This document shows positions 35,135 to 44,454 of a DNA stretch of 64,000 bases, in pieces. Origin of the DNA: Pseudomonadales bacterium (GTDB lineage Bacteria > Pseudomonadota > Gammaproteobacteria > Pseudomonadales > Azotimanducaceae). The position numbers and the translations under genes were made by a program. The notes under the pieces were generated by a model, which saw only the letters and a program-made list of their open reading frames with translations, was not told the origin of the DNA and did no database searches. The stretch's first letter is position 1; every line of letters begins with the position of its first letter. The DNA lies in contig JAJEIQ010000039.1 of assembly GCA_022827905.1 (NCBI GenBank), positions 42,669 to 106,668 of the forward strand, given 5' to 3'.

Positions 35135-36575
35135 GATGAGCGCCCTCCTTGTCGCCCTCTCCCTCGCACAGGCCATAATGCCGACAAACGAACCCCCGCC
35201 GCAACGGTTGCACATCGTCCAGCAATGCCTCGCCCCGGCGCTGAAAGTCCTTCGCAAACTGGTCCATGCGCCGTGCGTACTCCGTGAGCAATCGGGACTT
35301 CGTAGCTTCATCGAGAAAGCTGAACGCCAGGGAGTTGCGGCCCAACGCGCGCAGTTCCGCCCAACTCAGGCCGTACTCGCGCACGGCCACGAAGAACTCA
35401 TCGGTCAGGGTGGAGTCCCACATGCCCCGGTCATCGGTGGACAGCGCCACCGGCACGCCGGTGCGCAGGTATTCGGGGAACGGGTGCGCGGCGAAGCCGT
35501 CCACGTAGCCTAAGAGCAGATTGGATATCAGGTTGATTTCCACCAGATAGGGGCCGTGGCGCAAGCCAAGCAGGGTCTGCTCATCCTGGATGAGGTTGAG
35601 GCCATGGCCGATCCGCTCCGCGCCGAGCAGCAGCGTGTCCCGCACATGGCTGTCGGGCCGCGCCGACTCGCCGGCGTGGATGGACAGGTGCACGCCGGGA
35701 TAGGTCCGCCGCAGGTCGCGGAAGGTGTCCAGGAAGCGCAGCGGATGGCCACGGTCGTCGTCTTCCCGGCCCACCAGGTTCACGGCCACGATGTCGGCGT
35801 GTTCGGAAGCGAGCCGATAGATTTCCCGAACCACTCGCTCCGCATCGGCGTGAAGGCGCAATGCGGAAAGCTGAAAACGCACCGTCACGCCGGCGGCTTG
35901 GGCATCCGCCCGCGCCAAGCGCTGCCGATACATTGCCAGCACGGCCTCCGGGGCAAGCGGCGTCCCCGCCCGGTCAAGGAAGCCAAACACCGGCACCTGC
36001 GGCTCGATGTAGGCCACGCCCTCATCGGCAAACGCCCGCATGTTGCGGTAGAGGATCTCAGCCACCAAGTGGGGATTGCGCAGCAGGTCGCCCAAGCGCT
36101 GCCAGTGTCGCTCGAAGAACTCATCGCGCCCCTCGTGGGGGGCATCCAAGCGAACGCTGTTCATCCACGCCGCCCGCGCCTCGGCGTCCAAGGCGCTCAA
36201 GGCTTGGTATTCGCCCCGTTCGCACGCGCTTAGAGTCGCCAAGCGGTGCTGGTCCACAGTACGGTGGAGCAACAGGTAGGCATCGACCCGATCCACCTCC
36301 ACGGCACAGTTGTCGATGCGGGTCTTGACGTAGTAGGCCACCCCTTGGGCCGCTTCGGCCAAGGCGATGTCATGCAACCATTCGGGAAACGCCGAGCCGG
36401 TCAGGTGCAGGTGCAGGTCGCCGCCCTTCGGCATGGCGTAGAGAAAGCGATGCAAGGCCGCGTCGGTGGCTTCGTCCTTGAAGCGCTCAAACCAATCGCC
36501 AGCCAGCGCTGCGGGCACACCGCCGGCAAACGCCAGCAGCAGCGCCAACCGATTCAGAGTTTCGCGCCAGTTCAT
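35121..36575 (-). CDS. Exported adenosine deaminase, ADGF/CECR1-like
   Basis: 484-residue adenosine deaminase-family protein with an N-terminal signal peptide (LALLLAFAGGVPAALAGD). Metal and catalytic motifs are MPKGGDLHLHLTGS, HLSIHAGESARPDS, ERIGHGLNLI and VALSTDDRGMW. Secreted location and length match the adenosine deaminase growth-factor type rather than the cytoplasmic enzyme. ATG at 36575 starts the signal peptide, and the earlier in-frame start at 36641 is unlikely. It probably deaminates extracellular adenosine, complementing the MFS nucleoside permease-like gene nearby. Confidence 0.88.
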   Translation of the reverse strand: MNWRETLNRLALLLAFAGGVPAALAGDWFERFKDEATDAALHRFLYAMPKGGDLHLHLTGSAFPEWLHDIALAEAAQGVAYYVKTRIDNCAVEVDRVDAYLLLHRTVDQHRLATLSACERGEYQALSALDAEARAAWMNSVRLDAPHEGRDEFFERHWQRLGDLLRNPHLVAEILYRNMRAFADEGVAYIEPQVPVFGFLDRAGTPLAPEAVLAMYRQRLARADAQAAGVTVRFQLSALRLHADAERVVREIYRLASEHADIVAVNLVGREDDDRGHPLRFLDTFRDLRRTYPGVHLSIHAGESARPDSHVRDTLLLGAERIGHGLNLIQDEQTLLGLRHGPYLVEINLISNLLLGYVDGFAAHPFPEYLRTGVPVALSTDDRGMWDSTLTDEFFVAVREYGLSWAELRALGRNSLAFSFLDEATKSRLLTEYARRMDQFAKDFQRRGEALLDDVQPLRRGFVCRHYGLCEGEGDKEGAHRGNG

Positions 36576-36664
36576 GGATGGCCATTGTAATGCGACCACG
36601 ATGCGCAACCTGACCCGCACAGCCGTAGCGGGTTCCGGCACGATTCGAAAGGCGCCTTCAGCAG

Positions 36665-37609
36665 CTAGAGCCTGCTCAGGTACCCATAGCCGCGGGTGAT
36701 AGCCTGGATCGGGTCCGGCGAAACGTCAACTTCCACGAAGCGATGGGCGACACCGGTCTCGTCCAGTGCGGCCAGGATCGGGGCGAAGTCGGTCGGGCCG
36801 GTGCCGGGCTCGACGAGTTGCGATTGGATCGAAGCCGGATCAGAGTCGCCATTCCCGACAGGCGGCGGGGCATGGTCCTTCAGGTGAACGGCGATGACTC
36901 GCCCGGCGTAGCGGTTCAACACCTCCACCGGATCGATGCCGGCAAACAGCGCCCAGCCGATGTCCAGCTCGATCTTGACCAACTCCGAATCCGCTTGTGC
37001 GAACAGGTAGTCGAAGGCGTTTTCGTCGCCGAGATCCGCAAACTCCATTTGGTGATTGTGGTAGCCGAACCCCATGCCGCTGGCCTTGGCCAACTCGCCC
37101 TGCCGGTTCAGCCGCTCGGCAATGGCGTCGAGCTGGCTGCGGCCCGTCACGCCGAGCATCCGGAACTGGCCGTTTTCAATGGACACAAATTCCGGCGCCA
37201 TCGGGACAACGAGGTGGCGGACCCCGACTTGCCCCACGAGATCGGCGATCTCGACGATGTTCATGGCGCCACCCCAAATGTGCGCCATGGGTGCGCGCAA
37301 TCCGAGATCCTCAAGCGCAGCGGCGAATTCCTTGGCGGCGAGGCCGAAGAGCGGTTTGTCGCCTTGGTCTTCGCCGCCGAGGCCGAAGAGTTCGACCTCG
37401 CGGTAGCCGATCGCGGCAATCTCGGCCAGGGTTGCGCGCACATCCGACTGGAGTGGATCCCTGACCGTGTACAACTGCACGCCCAGCCCGGCATCAGTGC
37501 AGCTCGGGGCACCCTGCCCTGCGCCACTGGCGTAGGCCGGCAGCATCTTGCCAGCGCCCAAAAGCACGGCACCCGCGCCGGCCGCTCTAATCATCGTTCT
37601 GCGCCGCAT
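36665..37609 (-). CDS. Tat-exported sugar phosphate isomerase/epimerase-like TIM barrel
   Basis: 314 residues beginning RRRTMIRAAGAGAVLLGAG, a twin-arginine-like signal. The xylose-isomerase-like barrel follows: LGVQLYTVRDPLQSDVRATLAEIAAIGYREVELFG, MGFGYHNHQMEF, VKIELDIGWALFAGIDP and VIAVHLKDH. This subfamily is common in gene clusters that process oxidised glycosides. The exact reaction is unknown. Confidence 0.85.
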   Translation of the reverse strand: MRRRTMIRAAGAGAVLLGAGKMLPAYASGAGQGAPSCTDAGLGVQLYTVRDPLQSDVRATLAEIAAIGYREVELFGLGGEDQGDKPLFGLAAKEFAAALEDLGLRAPMAHIWGGAMNIVEIADLVGQVGVRHLVVPMAPEFVSIENGQFRMLGVTGRSQLDAIAERLNRQGELAKASGMGFGYHNHQMEFADLGDENAFDYLFAQADSELVKIELDIGWALFAGIDPVEVLNRYAGRVIAVHLKDHAPPPVGNGDSDPASIQSQLVEPGTGPTDFAPILAALDETGVAHRFVEVDVSPDPIQAITRGYGYLSRL

Positions 37610-37706
37610 GGGCTCTCCTTTGGCAATCCAGTGTTTTCAATCGGTCGTCCCGCGCCACAGCATAGTCGCCCCGCGCACGGCCTGCCACGAAGCGGTGTTT
37701 CGCCCC

Positions 37707-38963
37707 TCAAGAGTCGGCGTCATCCCGGAATGCTAGGACGAATAGCACCAGCACAAGAAACGCGAACCCGGCCGGCACCAGCCAGAAGTCCTGCCAGAGC
37801 GCGAGCGTCAGGGCGGCGGCATCGCCCAGGAAGGCGTTGAACAGGGCACCGGCGACCTGGGCGCCAACAAACATGCCCAGTCCATAGGTCACCAGCACCA
37901 GAAAGCCCTGCGCTTGCCCGCGCACGGCAGCGGTGGACTTTTTGTCCACGTAGATCTGCCCGGTGACGAAGAAGAAGTCGAAGCAGACACCGTGCAGCAA
38001 TATCCCGGTGGCCACCATCCAGAAGACGGCATCCGGGGCGCCCAAGGCAAACAGGACGTAGCGCAGGACCCAGGCCGCCATGCCGATGGCCAGCATCCAT
38101 TTCACGCCGAAACGCAGGAAGAGCAGCGGCATCAACAGCATGAAGGCGGTCTCCGACATCTGGCCTAGGCTCATCAAGGATGATGGATTCGGCAGCAGGT
38201 CAACGACGGCATTGCTGACGCCTTGGTCGTACACCGCATTGGCCGCAAAGATCGGCGCAAAGTTGTAGTAAGCCGCCAGCGGAATGCAGATCAGGAAGGA
38301 GCAGGCAATGAAGATGTAAAAGGAACGGCTGCCGAGCTGCCGCAAGGCGTCCATGCCGACGATGCTGCCCAAGGACACTCTCTCGCCCGCTGCCGGTGGC
38401 GGCGTATGCGGCAACGTAAAGCTGTACAGGCCGAGCAAGAGGCTCGCCACCGCCGCCGTATGCAGCGGCAGGGGGGTGCGATCGGGCAACTCATCCCCGG
38501 AAAACTCACCGAGCACGAAGCCGATGAACAGGCCCGCCGCAATCCAACCAATGGTGCCGAACACCCGAATGATCGGAAACTGCCGCTCCTGGTTCTCAAT
38601 GTTGTGAAAGGCCAGCGAGTTGGCCAAGGCCAGGGTCGGCATGTAGCAGAGGTTGTAGAGCAGCAACAGCGCCACGAAGAGTTGGGGCGAATCCGCCGCT
38701 CCAGGCACTAGGAACATCACCGCCCCGCCCAGAAGATGCAACACGCCCAGCACCTTCTCGGTCGCGAAGAAGCGGTCCGCGACCAGTCCGAGGAAAAACG
38801 GCGCGATGATCGCCGCGATCGGATTGACGGTGTAGGGCCAATGGGTCAGGTCCGCCATGCCCTCGGCGACCATGAAGTTGCCAATGGTGACGTACCAAGC
38901 GCCCCAGACGAAGAACTGCAGGAACATCATCGCGCCGAGGCGCGTGCCGATTGCGCTGTGCAT
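37707..38963 (-). CDS. MFS permease of the NupG nucleoside:H+ symporter type
   Basis: 418 residues with about twelve hydrophobic helices. The N-terminus MMFLQFFVWGAWYVTIGNFM, the region PIAAIIAPFFLGLVADRFF, and CYMPTLALANSLAFHNI with FPIIRVFGTIGWIAAGLFIG match the NupG/XapB-like family. In bacteria with GMC/DUF1080 clusters such permeases may carry glycosides or sugars instead of nucleosides. It is divergent from the GMC oxidoreductase gene and probably shares its regulatory region. Confidence 0.87.
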   Translation of the reverse strand: MHSAIGTRLGAMMFLQFFVWGAWYVTIGNFMVAEGMADLTHWPYTVNPIAAIIAPFFLGLVADRFFATEKVLGVLHLLGGAVMFLVPGAADSPQLFVALLLLYNLCYMPTLALANSLAFHNIENQERQFPIIRVFGTIGWIAAGLFIGFVLGEFSGDELPDRTPLPLHTAAVASLLLGLYSFTLPHTPPPAAGERVSLGSIVGMDALRQLGSRSFYIFIACSFLICIPLAAYYNFAPIFAANAVYDQGVSNAVVDLLPNPSSLMSLGQMSETAFMLLMPLLFLRFGVKWMLAIGMAAWVLRYVLFALGAPDAVFWMVATGILLHGVCFDFFFVTGQIYVDKKSTAAVRGQAQGFLVLVTYGLGMFVGAQVAGALFNAFLGDAAALTLALWQDFWLVPAGFAFLVLVLFVLAFRDDADS

Positions 38964-39010
38964 TTCCTAGACCTCCCGGATGCAGGATACCCAAAACGCT
39001 GGGCCATATG

Positions 39011-39043
39011 GGCACTAGGGCTCTTTGGGCAGCGGCACTAGGG
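39011..39043. repeat. Short direct repeat in divergent promoter region
   Basis: GGCACTAGGG occurs at 39011-39020 and 39034-39043, 23 bases apart, in the 133-base gap between the divergent permease and GMC genes. About two helical turns separate the copies, as expected for an operator, but no regulator gene is nearby. Confidence 0.4.
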
Positions 39044-39096
39044 GCATTCACGGCGCTGAGCCGTCATAATGTGGCCAAACCTACTTAGGGAACGCA

Positions 39097-40782
39097 ATGG
39101 TTGAGGGGAAGTACGACGCGATCGTGGTTGGTTCCGGCATATCCGGGGGGTGGGCCGCCAAGGAGCTGACCGAGAAGGGCCTGAGCGTCCTGCTCCTGGA
39201 GCGCGGCAAGAACGTCGAGCACGTCAAGGATTACGTCAATGCGCGCAAGGCGCCTTGGGAGTACCCCCATCGCGGCGGCAGGACGGTGGCGATGGAGAAA
39301 GCCTATCCGGTCCTGAAGCGAGACTATCCGCTCAACGAAAAGAACCTGGATTGGTGGGCTTCGGAACAGGATTCGCCCTATACGGAAGTCAAGCGCTTCG
39401 ACTGGTTTCGCGGCTACCAAGTGGGCGGACGCTCGTTGACCTGGGGCCGGCAGAGCTATCGCTTCAACGAACTCGATTTCGAGGCGAACGCCCGGGAGGG
39501 CATCGCCGTGGACTGGCCGATTCGCTACGCGGACCTTGCCCCTTGGTACGATTACGTCGAAGCCCACGCCGGCATATCCGGCTCCCTCGAAGGGCTGGCG
39601 CAGCTTCCGGACGGGAAGTTTCAGCCACCGATGCCACTGAACTGCGGTGAGGCGCTGATCGCGGGCCGGCTGCGGAATCGGTTTGACGGCCACCGCCGCA
39701 TCATCCCCGGCCGAGTCGCCAACCTAACCCAAGCGCTGCCCGGACGGGCACCGTGCCAGTACCGCGCCGCCTGTTGGCTCGGCTGCCCCTACGGAGCCTA
39801 CTTCAGCACCCAGTCTTCGACCCTCCCGGCCGCCATGGCCACGGGCAGGCTGACGCTGATGCCTTACTCCATCGTGACCGAAATCGCCTATGACCGGGAC
39901 CGGCAACGCGCAACTGGGGTGCGGGTCATGGACGCGGTGACGGAAAAGTCCACCGAGTTCGAGGCGTCAATCGTGTTCCTGTGCGCATCAACGCTCAACT
40001 CGACTTGGCTGCTCATGCGGTCGGCCACCGACGTCTGGCCGGATGGACTCGGCAGCAGCAGCGGTGAACTCGGCCACAACCTAATGGACCACCATTTTCG
40101 GATTGGCGCCCAGGGAATCATCCGGGACGCCTCGCTGGACGACAAAACCACCTTTGGCCGGCGTCCCACCGGGTTTTACATCCCGCGGTTCAGAAACCTG
40201 TTTGGCGATAAGCGAGACTACCTGCGCGGCTTCGGCTACCAAGGTGGCGCCAGCCGTCAGGGTTGGGAGCGGGCGGTGCGGGAGCTCGGCGTCGGTGCGG
40301 AATTCAAGGATCGCATGGCCGAGCCCGGCGACTGGTGGATCGGGGCAACGGGATTCGGCGAGATGCTGCCCGTCCACGACAACAAGATCGGCATCGACCA
40401 CGCCCGCCGGGACAAGTGGGGGCTGCCGGTACTGAAGGTGGACTGCGCCTTGGGCGAAAACGAGCGGCTGATGCGCATCGACATGGCCAACGACATGGCC
40501 GAGATGCTTGAGGCGGCGGGCGCCAACGACGTGGGCCTCTACGAGCGGGAGTACTATCCGGGCATGGGCATTCACGAGATGGGCACGGCACGCATGGGCC
40601 GTGACCCAAAAACCTCGGTGCTCAACCGCTGGAACCAGGTCTGGGATGCCCCCAACGTGTTCGTCACCGACGGCTCCTGCATGACGTCGGCCAGTTGCGT
40701 GAATCCCTCGTTGACCTACATGGCGATCACGGCAAGGGCGGCGGACCACGCGGTCAACGAACTCAAGCGCGGCAATCTCTGA
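39097..40782 (+). CDS. GMC-family FAD oxidoreductase (glucoside 3-dehydrogenase-like)
   Basis: 561-residue flavoprotein. The FAD motif is AIVVGSGISGGWAAKELTEKGLSVLLLERG, GYQVGGRSLTWGRQSYR is the second signature, and the C-terminal catalytic part is MGIHEMGTARMGRDPKTSVLN with SASCVNPSLTYMAITARAA. With a gluconate 2-dehydrogenase subunit 3-like gene directly after it, sharing one base, it resembles two-component dehydrogenases that oxidise the C3 hydroxyl of sugars or glycosides. Confidence 0.9.
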   Translation: MVEGKYDAIVVGSGISGGWAAKELTEKGLSVLLLERGKNVEHVKDYVNARKAPWEYPHRGGRTVAMEKAYPVLKRDYPLNEKNLDWWASEQDSPYTEVKRFDWFRGYQVGGRSLTWGRQSYRFNELDFEANAREGIAVDWPIRYADLAPWYDYVEAHAGISGSLEGLAQLPDGKFQPPMPLNCGEALIAGRLRNRFDGHRRIIPGRVANLTQALPGRAPCQYRAACWLGCPYGAYFSTQSSTLPAAMATGRLTLMPYSIVTEIAYDRDRQRATGVRVMDAVTEKSTEFEASIVFLCASTLNSTWLLMRSATDVWPDGLGSSSGELGHNLMDHHFRIGAQGIIRDASLDDKTTFGRRPTGFYIPRFRNLFGDKRDYLRGFGYQGGASRQGWERAVRELGVGAEFKDRMAEPGDWWIGATGFGEMLPVHDNKIGIDHARRDKWGLPVLKVDCALGENERLMRIDMANDMAEMLEAAGANDVGLYEREYYPGMGIHEMGTARMGRDPKTSVLNRWNQVWDAPNVFVTDGSCMTSASCVNPSLTYMAITARAADHAVNELKRGNL

Positions 40783-41396
40783 TGACCGACTTGCTAACGC
40801 GCCGCGAAGCGATTCTCCGCGTCAGCGCCATGCTCGGCGGCGCGGCACTGGTGGGCCAAACGGCCATGCTGGCCGCTTGCAGCCCAGAAGGTGCCAAGGC
40901 GCCGGCGCCGAAGGCCCCTGCCGATGAGGCGCTTTTCACGGACAGCGACTTGGCGCTGCTCGACGAGATCGCCGAAACCATCTTGCCCGAAACGAGCACC
41001 CCCGGCGCCAAGGCGGCGGGGGTGGGCGCGTTCATGGCGTTGATGGTCAAGGACGCCTACTACCCGCCCGATCAAGCGATCTTCCACGAGGGAATGGCCG
41101 CCGTCGATGCCCGGTGCCGGGACGCCTCTGGCCGAAGTTTCACCGCCGCCAGCCCAGCCGACCGGCTCAAGCTGTTGGAAGCGCTCGACGCCGAGCAATT
41201 CGAAGCGATGCACAACCAACCCCCGGACGCGCCAAGGCACTTCTTCCGCATGATGAAGGAACTGGCGCTGCTCGGCTACTTCACCTCGGAAGTCGGCTAC
41301 AACCAAGCCATGCGCTACGTCGAGACGCCGGGACGCTTCGACCCCTGCGCCCCCTACGCACCGGGCGAGAAGGCGTGGGCCCATCCCGGATTCTAG
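40782..41396 (+). CDS. Gluconate 2-dehydrogenase subunit 3 family protein
   Basis: 204 residues. The N-terminus TRREAILRVSAMLGGAALVGQTAMLAAC reads as a twin-arginine signal ending in a lipoprotein cysteine. The domain then has LLDEIAETILPETSTPGAKAAGVGAFMALMVKD and FFRMMKELALLGYFTSEVGYNQAMRY, characteristic of the small subunit that helps export and assemble the GMC flavoprotein. TGATG coupling to the GMC gene supports one complex. Confidence 0.9.
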   Translation: MTDLLTRREAILRVSAMLGGAALVGQTAMLAACSPEGAKAPAPKAPADEALFTDSDLALLDEIAETILPETSTPGAKAAGVGAFMALMVKDAYYPPDQAIFHEGMAAVDARCRDASGRSFTAASPADRLKLLEALDAEQFEAMHNQPPDAPRHFFRMMKELALLGYFTSEVGYNQAMRYVETPGRFDPCAPYAPGEKAWAHPGF

Positions 41397-41430
41397 CCCT
41401 GCGCTTTGCCTATCCGCCGGGCGATCAGGC

Positions 41431-42360
41431 ATGGGCCAGCCACGCCTGATCGCTATCGGCCTCGCGGCTCTCAGCCTGGTTGCGGGCGCTGAACGCGCTT
41501 GGGCGAATGAACCCGGGCCCGCTGGCGACTGCGATTGGATCTCGCTTTTCAACGGGCGCGACCTCAGCGGCTGGACCGCCAAAATCCGCCACCACGAACC
41601 CGGCGACAACTACGCCAACACCTTTCGCGTCGAAGACGGCCTGCTCACCGTCTCCTACGACGGCTACGAGGACTTCGACGACAAGTTTGGGCACCTCTTC
41701 CACGAGGCCCCCTTCTCACACTACAGGCTGCGGCTGGAATACCGCTTCATTGGCTCGCAAGCACCCGGCGGCCAGGCCTGGGCCAAGCGAAACAGCGGCG
41801 TGATGTTGCACGCCCAAGCGCCCGAGACCATGCCGGCGGCGCAGGACTTCCCGATTTCGCTCGAAGCCCAGTTCCTAGGCGGCTTGGGCGACGGCAAGCC
41901 GAGGCCCACCGGCAACCTGTGCACACCGGGAACGCACGTGCATGTCAACGGCGAGTTTACCGAGCAACACTGCGTCGCCTCATCGTCCCCAACCCTAGAC
42001 GGCGATCAGTGGGTTGAATTCGAGGCGCTCGTCCTTGGCGGCGGCCGCATCACCCACTACATCAACGGCGAAGCGGTCATGGCGTACACCGGCTCCTCCT
42101 ACGGGGGCGGCGTCGTGTCCGGGCATCGGCCGGAAGCGAAACCCGACGGCGAGCCGCTTGGCGAAGGCTACATTGCGCTGCAAAGCGAGAGCCATCCGAT
42201 CCAGTTCCGCAACATCCGCCTATTGAACCTGAAGGGCTGCATGGACCCGGAGGATGGCAACTACCGCGACTACTTCGTCGCCCACGAACCCTCAGCCTGC
42301 GCTGCCGGATCTTCGGCGGCGGAAACCTCTATGGAACGCTCTTTTGTTGGTTGTCGTTAG
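41431..42360 (+). CDS. DUF1080 (3-keto-disaccharide hydrolase-like) protein, exported
   Basis: 309 residues with a signal peptide (LAALSLVAGAERAWANEP). The DUF1080 fold is seen in DWISLFNGRDLSGWTAKIRHH, FRVEDGLLTVSYDGY, FSHYRLRLEYRF, NSGVMLHAQAPETMPAAQDFPISLEAQFLGG and GYIALQSESHPIQFRNIRLL. Family members include hydrolases of 3-keto-glycosides, which would use the product of the adjacent GMC enzyme. The last roughly 20 residues after the domain abut a repeat and may be added sequence. Confidence 0.87.
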   Translation: MGQPRLIAIGLAALSLVAGAERAWANEPGPAGDCDWISLFNGRDLSGWTAKIRHHEPGDNYANTFRVEDGLLTVSYDGYEDFDDKFGHLFHEAPFSHYRLRLEYRFIGSQAPGGQAWAKRNSGVMLHAQAPETMPAAQDFPISLEAQFLGGLGDGKPRPTGNLCTPGTHVHVNGEFTEQHCVASSSPTLDGDQWVEFEALVLGGGRITHYINGEAVMAYTGSSYGGGVVSGHRPEAKPDGEPLGEGYIALQSESHPIQFRNIRLLNLKGCMDPEDGNYRDYFVAHEPSACAAGSSAAETSMERSFVGCR

Positions 42361-42361
42361 C

Positions 42362-42546
42362 TGGCGTCGAGTGGGTGAGCGGTGCGGGCGTTCTGCGCGC
42401 CAGGCGATCGCGATGATCGTTGCGATTGGCTGGCACCGAGTTGGTGAACGGCGCGGGCGTCCTGCACACCAGGCGGGGGCGCTTACCGGTGCGATGGGCG
42501 CAAGCACGAGCCTTAACAGTGCAGGACGCCCGCACCGCTCGCCCAC
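42362..42546. repeat. Imperfect repeats, family C (two direct, one inverted)
   Basis: Two 46-base direct copies start TGGC at 42362 and 42431 (69-base period), sharing GTGAGCGGTGCGGGCGTTCTG-like cores. A 28-base inverted copy lies at 42519-42546. The cluster fills the gap between two convergent DUF1080 genes, so it may fold into a transcript-end structure. No protein-coding signal is seen in it. Confidence 0.75.
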
Positions 42547-42566
42547 TCTCATTCCGGGATTCAACA

Positions 42567-43310
42567 CTACTCCAAATGCCGAACCCAGATGTTGCGGAAG
42601 CTGACTGGATTGCCGTGGTCTTGGAGCATCAGTGGCTGCTTGGGGGGGTGCGCGGCGTAGGCGGGTTGTCCCATGAAAACCGTCTTGCCAAGCAGTTGCA
42701 CATGGTTTTGCACCAGCACGCCGTTGTGCAGGACGGTGACGTAGGCCGGACTTTCGAGCGCGCCATCCGGCGCAAATCGCGGCGCGGTGAAGACGATGTC
42801 GTAGCTTTGCCATTCGCCGGGCGGCTGCATGGCATTCACTAGCGGAATGTGCTGCTTGTAGATGCTGGCCGCCTGCCCGTTCGAATGGGTTCGATTGTCG
42901 TAGGAATCCAGGATCTGGACTTCGTAACGCTGCTGCAGAAACACGCCGCTGTTGCCGCGGCCTTGGCCCTCGCCTTCGATGCGGACGGGGGCGCGCCATT
43001 CGAGGTGCAACTGAACGTCGCCGAATGACCTCTTGGTCTCGATGTTGCCGGTGCCGGCGGCCACGGTCAAAACGCCGTCCTCCACAAGCCATTTGACCTC
43101 CCCGCCGTCGGTGTGCCGCCACTCATCCGCTCCCTTTTCGCCAAGCAGCACGATGGCGTCCGAGGGCGCCTCGCCCAAGGTGCCGGGCCGGACGACAACC
43201 GGCTCCGGTTCCCATACCTCGGTCTCTTGGGGCAGCTGCGCCGGGACGCACTGGACGAGCGCCAAGGCCATGATCGCGGCACCGATTCCCCGCAGCCGAT
43301 TGGTTTTCAT
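42567..43310 (-). CDS. DUF1080 (3-keto-disaccharide hydrolase-like) lipoprotein
   Basis: 247 residues with a lipoprotein-like signal (IMALALVQCVP). The fold core shows AIVLLGEKGADEWRHTDGG, KWLVEDGVLTVAAGTGNI, FGDVQLHLEWRAP, RGNSGVFLQQRYEVQILDSYDNRT and DHGNPVSFRNIWVRHLE. It belongs to a different DUF1080 subgroup from its convergent neighbour, the one often described as exported glycosyl hydrolase-like. It is probably part of the same oxidised-glycoside pathway. Confidence 0.88.
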   Translation of the reverse strand: MKTNRLRGIGAAIMALALVQCVPAQLPQETEVWEPEPVVVRPGTLGEAPSDAIVLLGEKGADEWRHTDGGEVKWLVEDGVLTVAAGTGNIETKRSFGDVQLHLEWRAPVRIEGEGQGRGNSGVFLQQRYEVQILDSYDNRTHSNGQAASIYKQHIPLVNAMQPPGEWQSYDIVFTAPRFAPDGALESPAYVTVLHNGVLVQNHVQLLGKTVFMGQPAYAAHPPKQPLMLQDHGNPVSFRNIWVRHLE

Positions 43311-43326
43311 CGCGCCCTCCCGCTCC

Positions 43327-44454
43327 CTATAGATCTACCCAAACCGACCCTTGATTCGAACTGTCCACCGACGCCTGCACGAAGCGCAGGCCGCGCAGGC
43401 CCTCCTCGATGCCGGGATAGTTGCCGAGCGCTGGTTCCCCTGCCGCGGTGCGGCGCACGTCCGCCATGAAATCGCGGTAGATGTTGGCGAACGCTTCCAG
43501 ATAGCCCTCGGGGTGTCCGGCCGGCGTGCGCGTCGACCGGGCGGCGGCTTCGCCCAGATAGCCGTCGCCAACCCGATGGATCGCCCAAGCCTCACCCGCC
43601 GGCTTGACCATCAGCGCATTCGGCTCCTGCTGGCGCCACTCGAGGCCCGCCTTGCTGCCGTACAGGCGAATGCGCAGATCGTTGGCCTCACCGCAGGCGA
43701 CCTGCGAACAGACCAAGGTGCCCCGAGCGCCGCCTTCGAGCCGTAGCAGCATGCTCGCGTCATCGTCGAGCTCCCGACCATCGACGAAGCTCGTCAGGTC
43801 GGCGAGAATCGACTCGATCCGCCGGCTGGAGATGAACTCGACCAAGTGGTGCGCGTGGGTGCCGATGTCGCCAACGCAGCAGCTAATCCCCGCCCGCTCC
43901 GGATCGGTGCGCCACGCGGCCTGCTTGTTGCCCGCCCGTTCCACCGGTTCCCTAAGCCAATCCTGGTTGTATTCGACCTGCACCTTGCGCAGTTCGCCCA
44001 GCCGGCCACTGGCAACCCAGTCGCGGGCCTCGCGAACCATCGGATAGCCGGCGTAGGTGTGAGTCAGGGCGAACAGCCTGCCGCTCACCGCCGCAGCCTT
44101 GGCGATCTGCTGGGCTTGGTCGAGGTCCCCAGCCAGCGGCTTGTCGCAGATGACGTGCGTTCCAGACTCTAGAAATGCCTTTACGACGGGCAGGTGCAGG
44201 TGGTTCGGCGCGGCGACGATCGCGAAGTCGATGCCGTCGTCGCGCTTGGCCTCCAGGGCGGCCATCTGCTCGTAGGAATCGTAGGAGCGGTCCAAGCCCC
44301 AGGCCTCGGCACTCGCTCTCGCCCTTGCCGGATTCGACGACAGCGCACCGGCAACGAGCAGCGCCTCGCCATCGAGTTCCGCCGCGATGCGATGCACCGC
44401 GCCGATGAACGCGCCCTGTCCGCCGCCCACCATGCCGGCCCGAAGCCTCTTCAT
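43327..44454 (-). CDS. Gfo/Idh/MocA-family oxidoreductase
   Basis: 375-residue NAD(P)-dependent sugar dehydrogenase. The cofactor site is [22 protein letters not shown], the conserved EKP-like motif reads [18 protein letters not shown], and catalytic residues lie in [21 protein letters not shown] 44454 overlaps the TGA of the upstream isomerase-like gene. The frame is open further to 44706, but that is a shadow. Such enzymes reduce or oxidise C3 of inositols or sugars, fitting the cluster. Confidence 0.9.
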   Translation of the reverse strand: MKRLRAGMVGGGQGAFIGAVHRIAAELDGEALLVAGALSSNPARARASAEAWGLDRSYDSYEQMAALEAKRDDGIDFAIVAAPNHLHLPVVKAFLESGTHVICDKPLAGDLDQAQQIAKAAAVSGRLFALTHTYAGYPMVREARDWVASGRLGELRKVQVEYNQDWLREPVERAGNKQAAWRTDPERAGISCCVGDIGTHAHHLVEFISSRRIESILADLTSFVDGRELDDDASMLLRLEGGARGTLVCSQVACGEANDLRIRLYGSKAGLEWRQQEPNALMVKPAGEAWAIHRVGDGYLGEAAARSTRTPAGHPEGYLEAFANIYRDFMADVRRTAAGEPALGNYPGIEEGLRGLRFVQASVDSSNQGSVWVDL

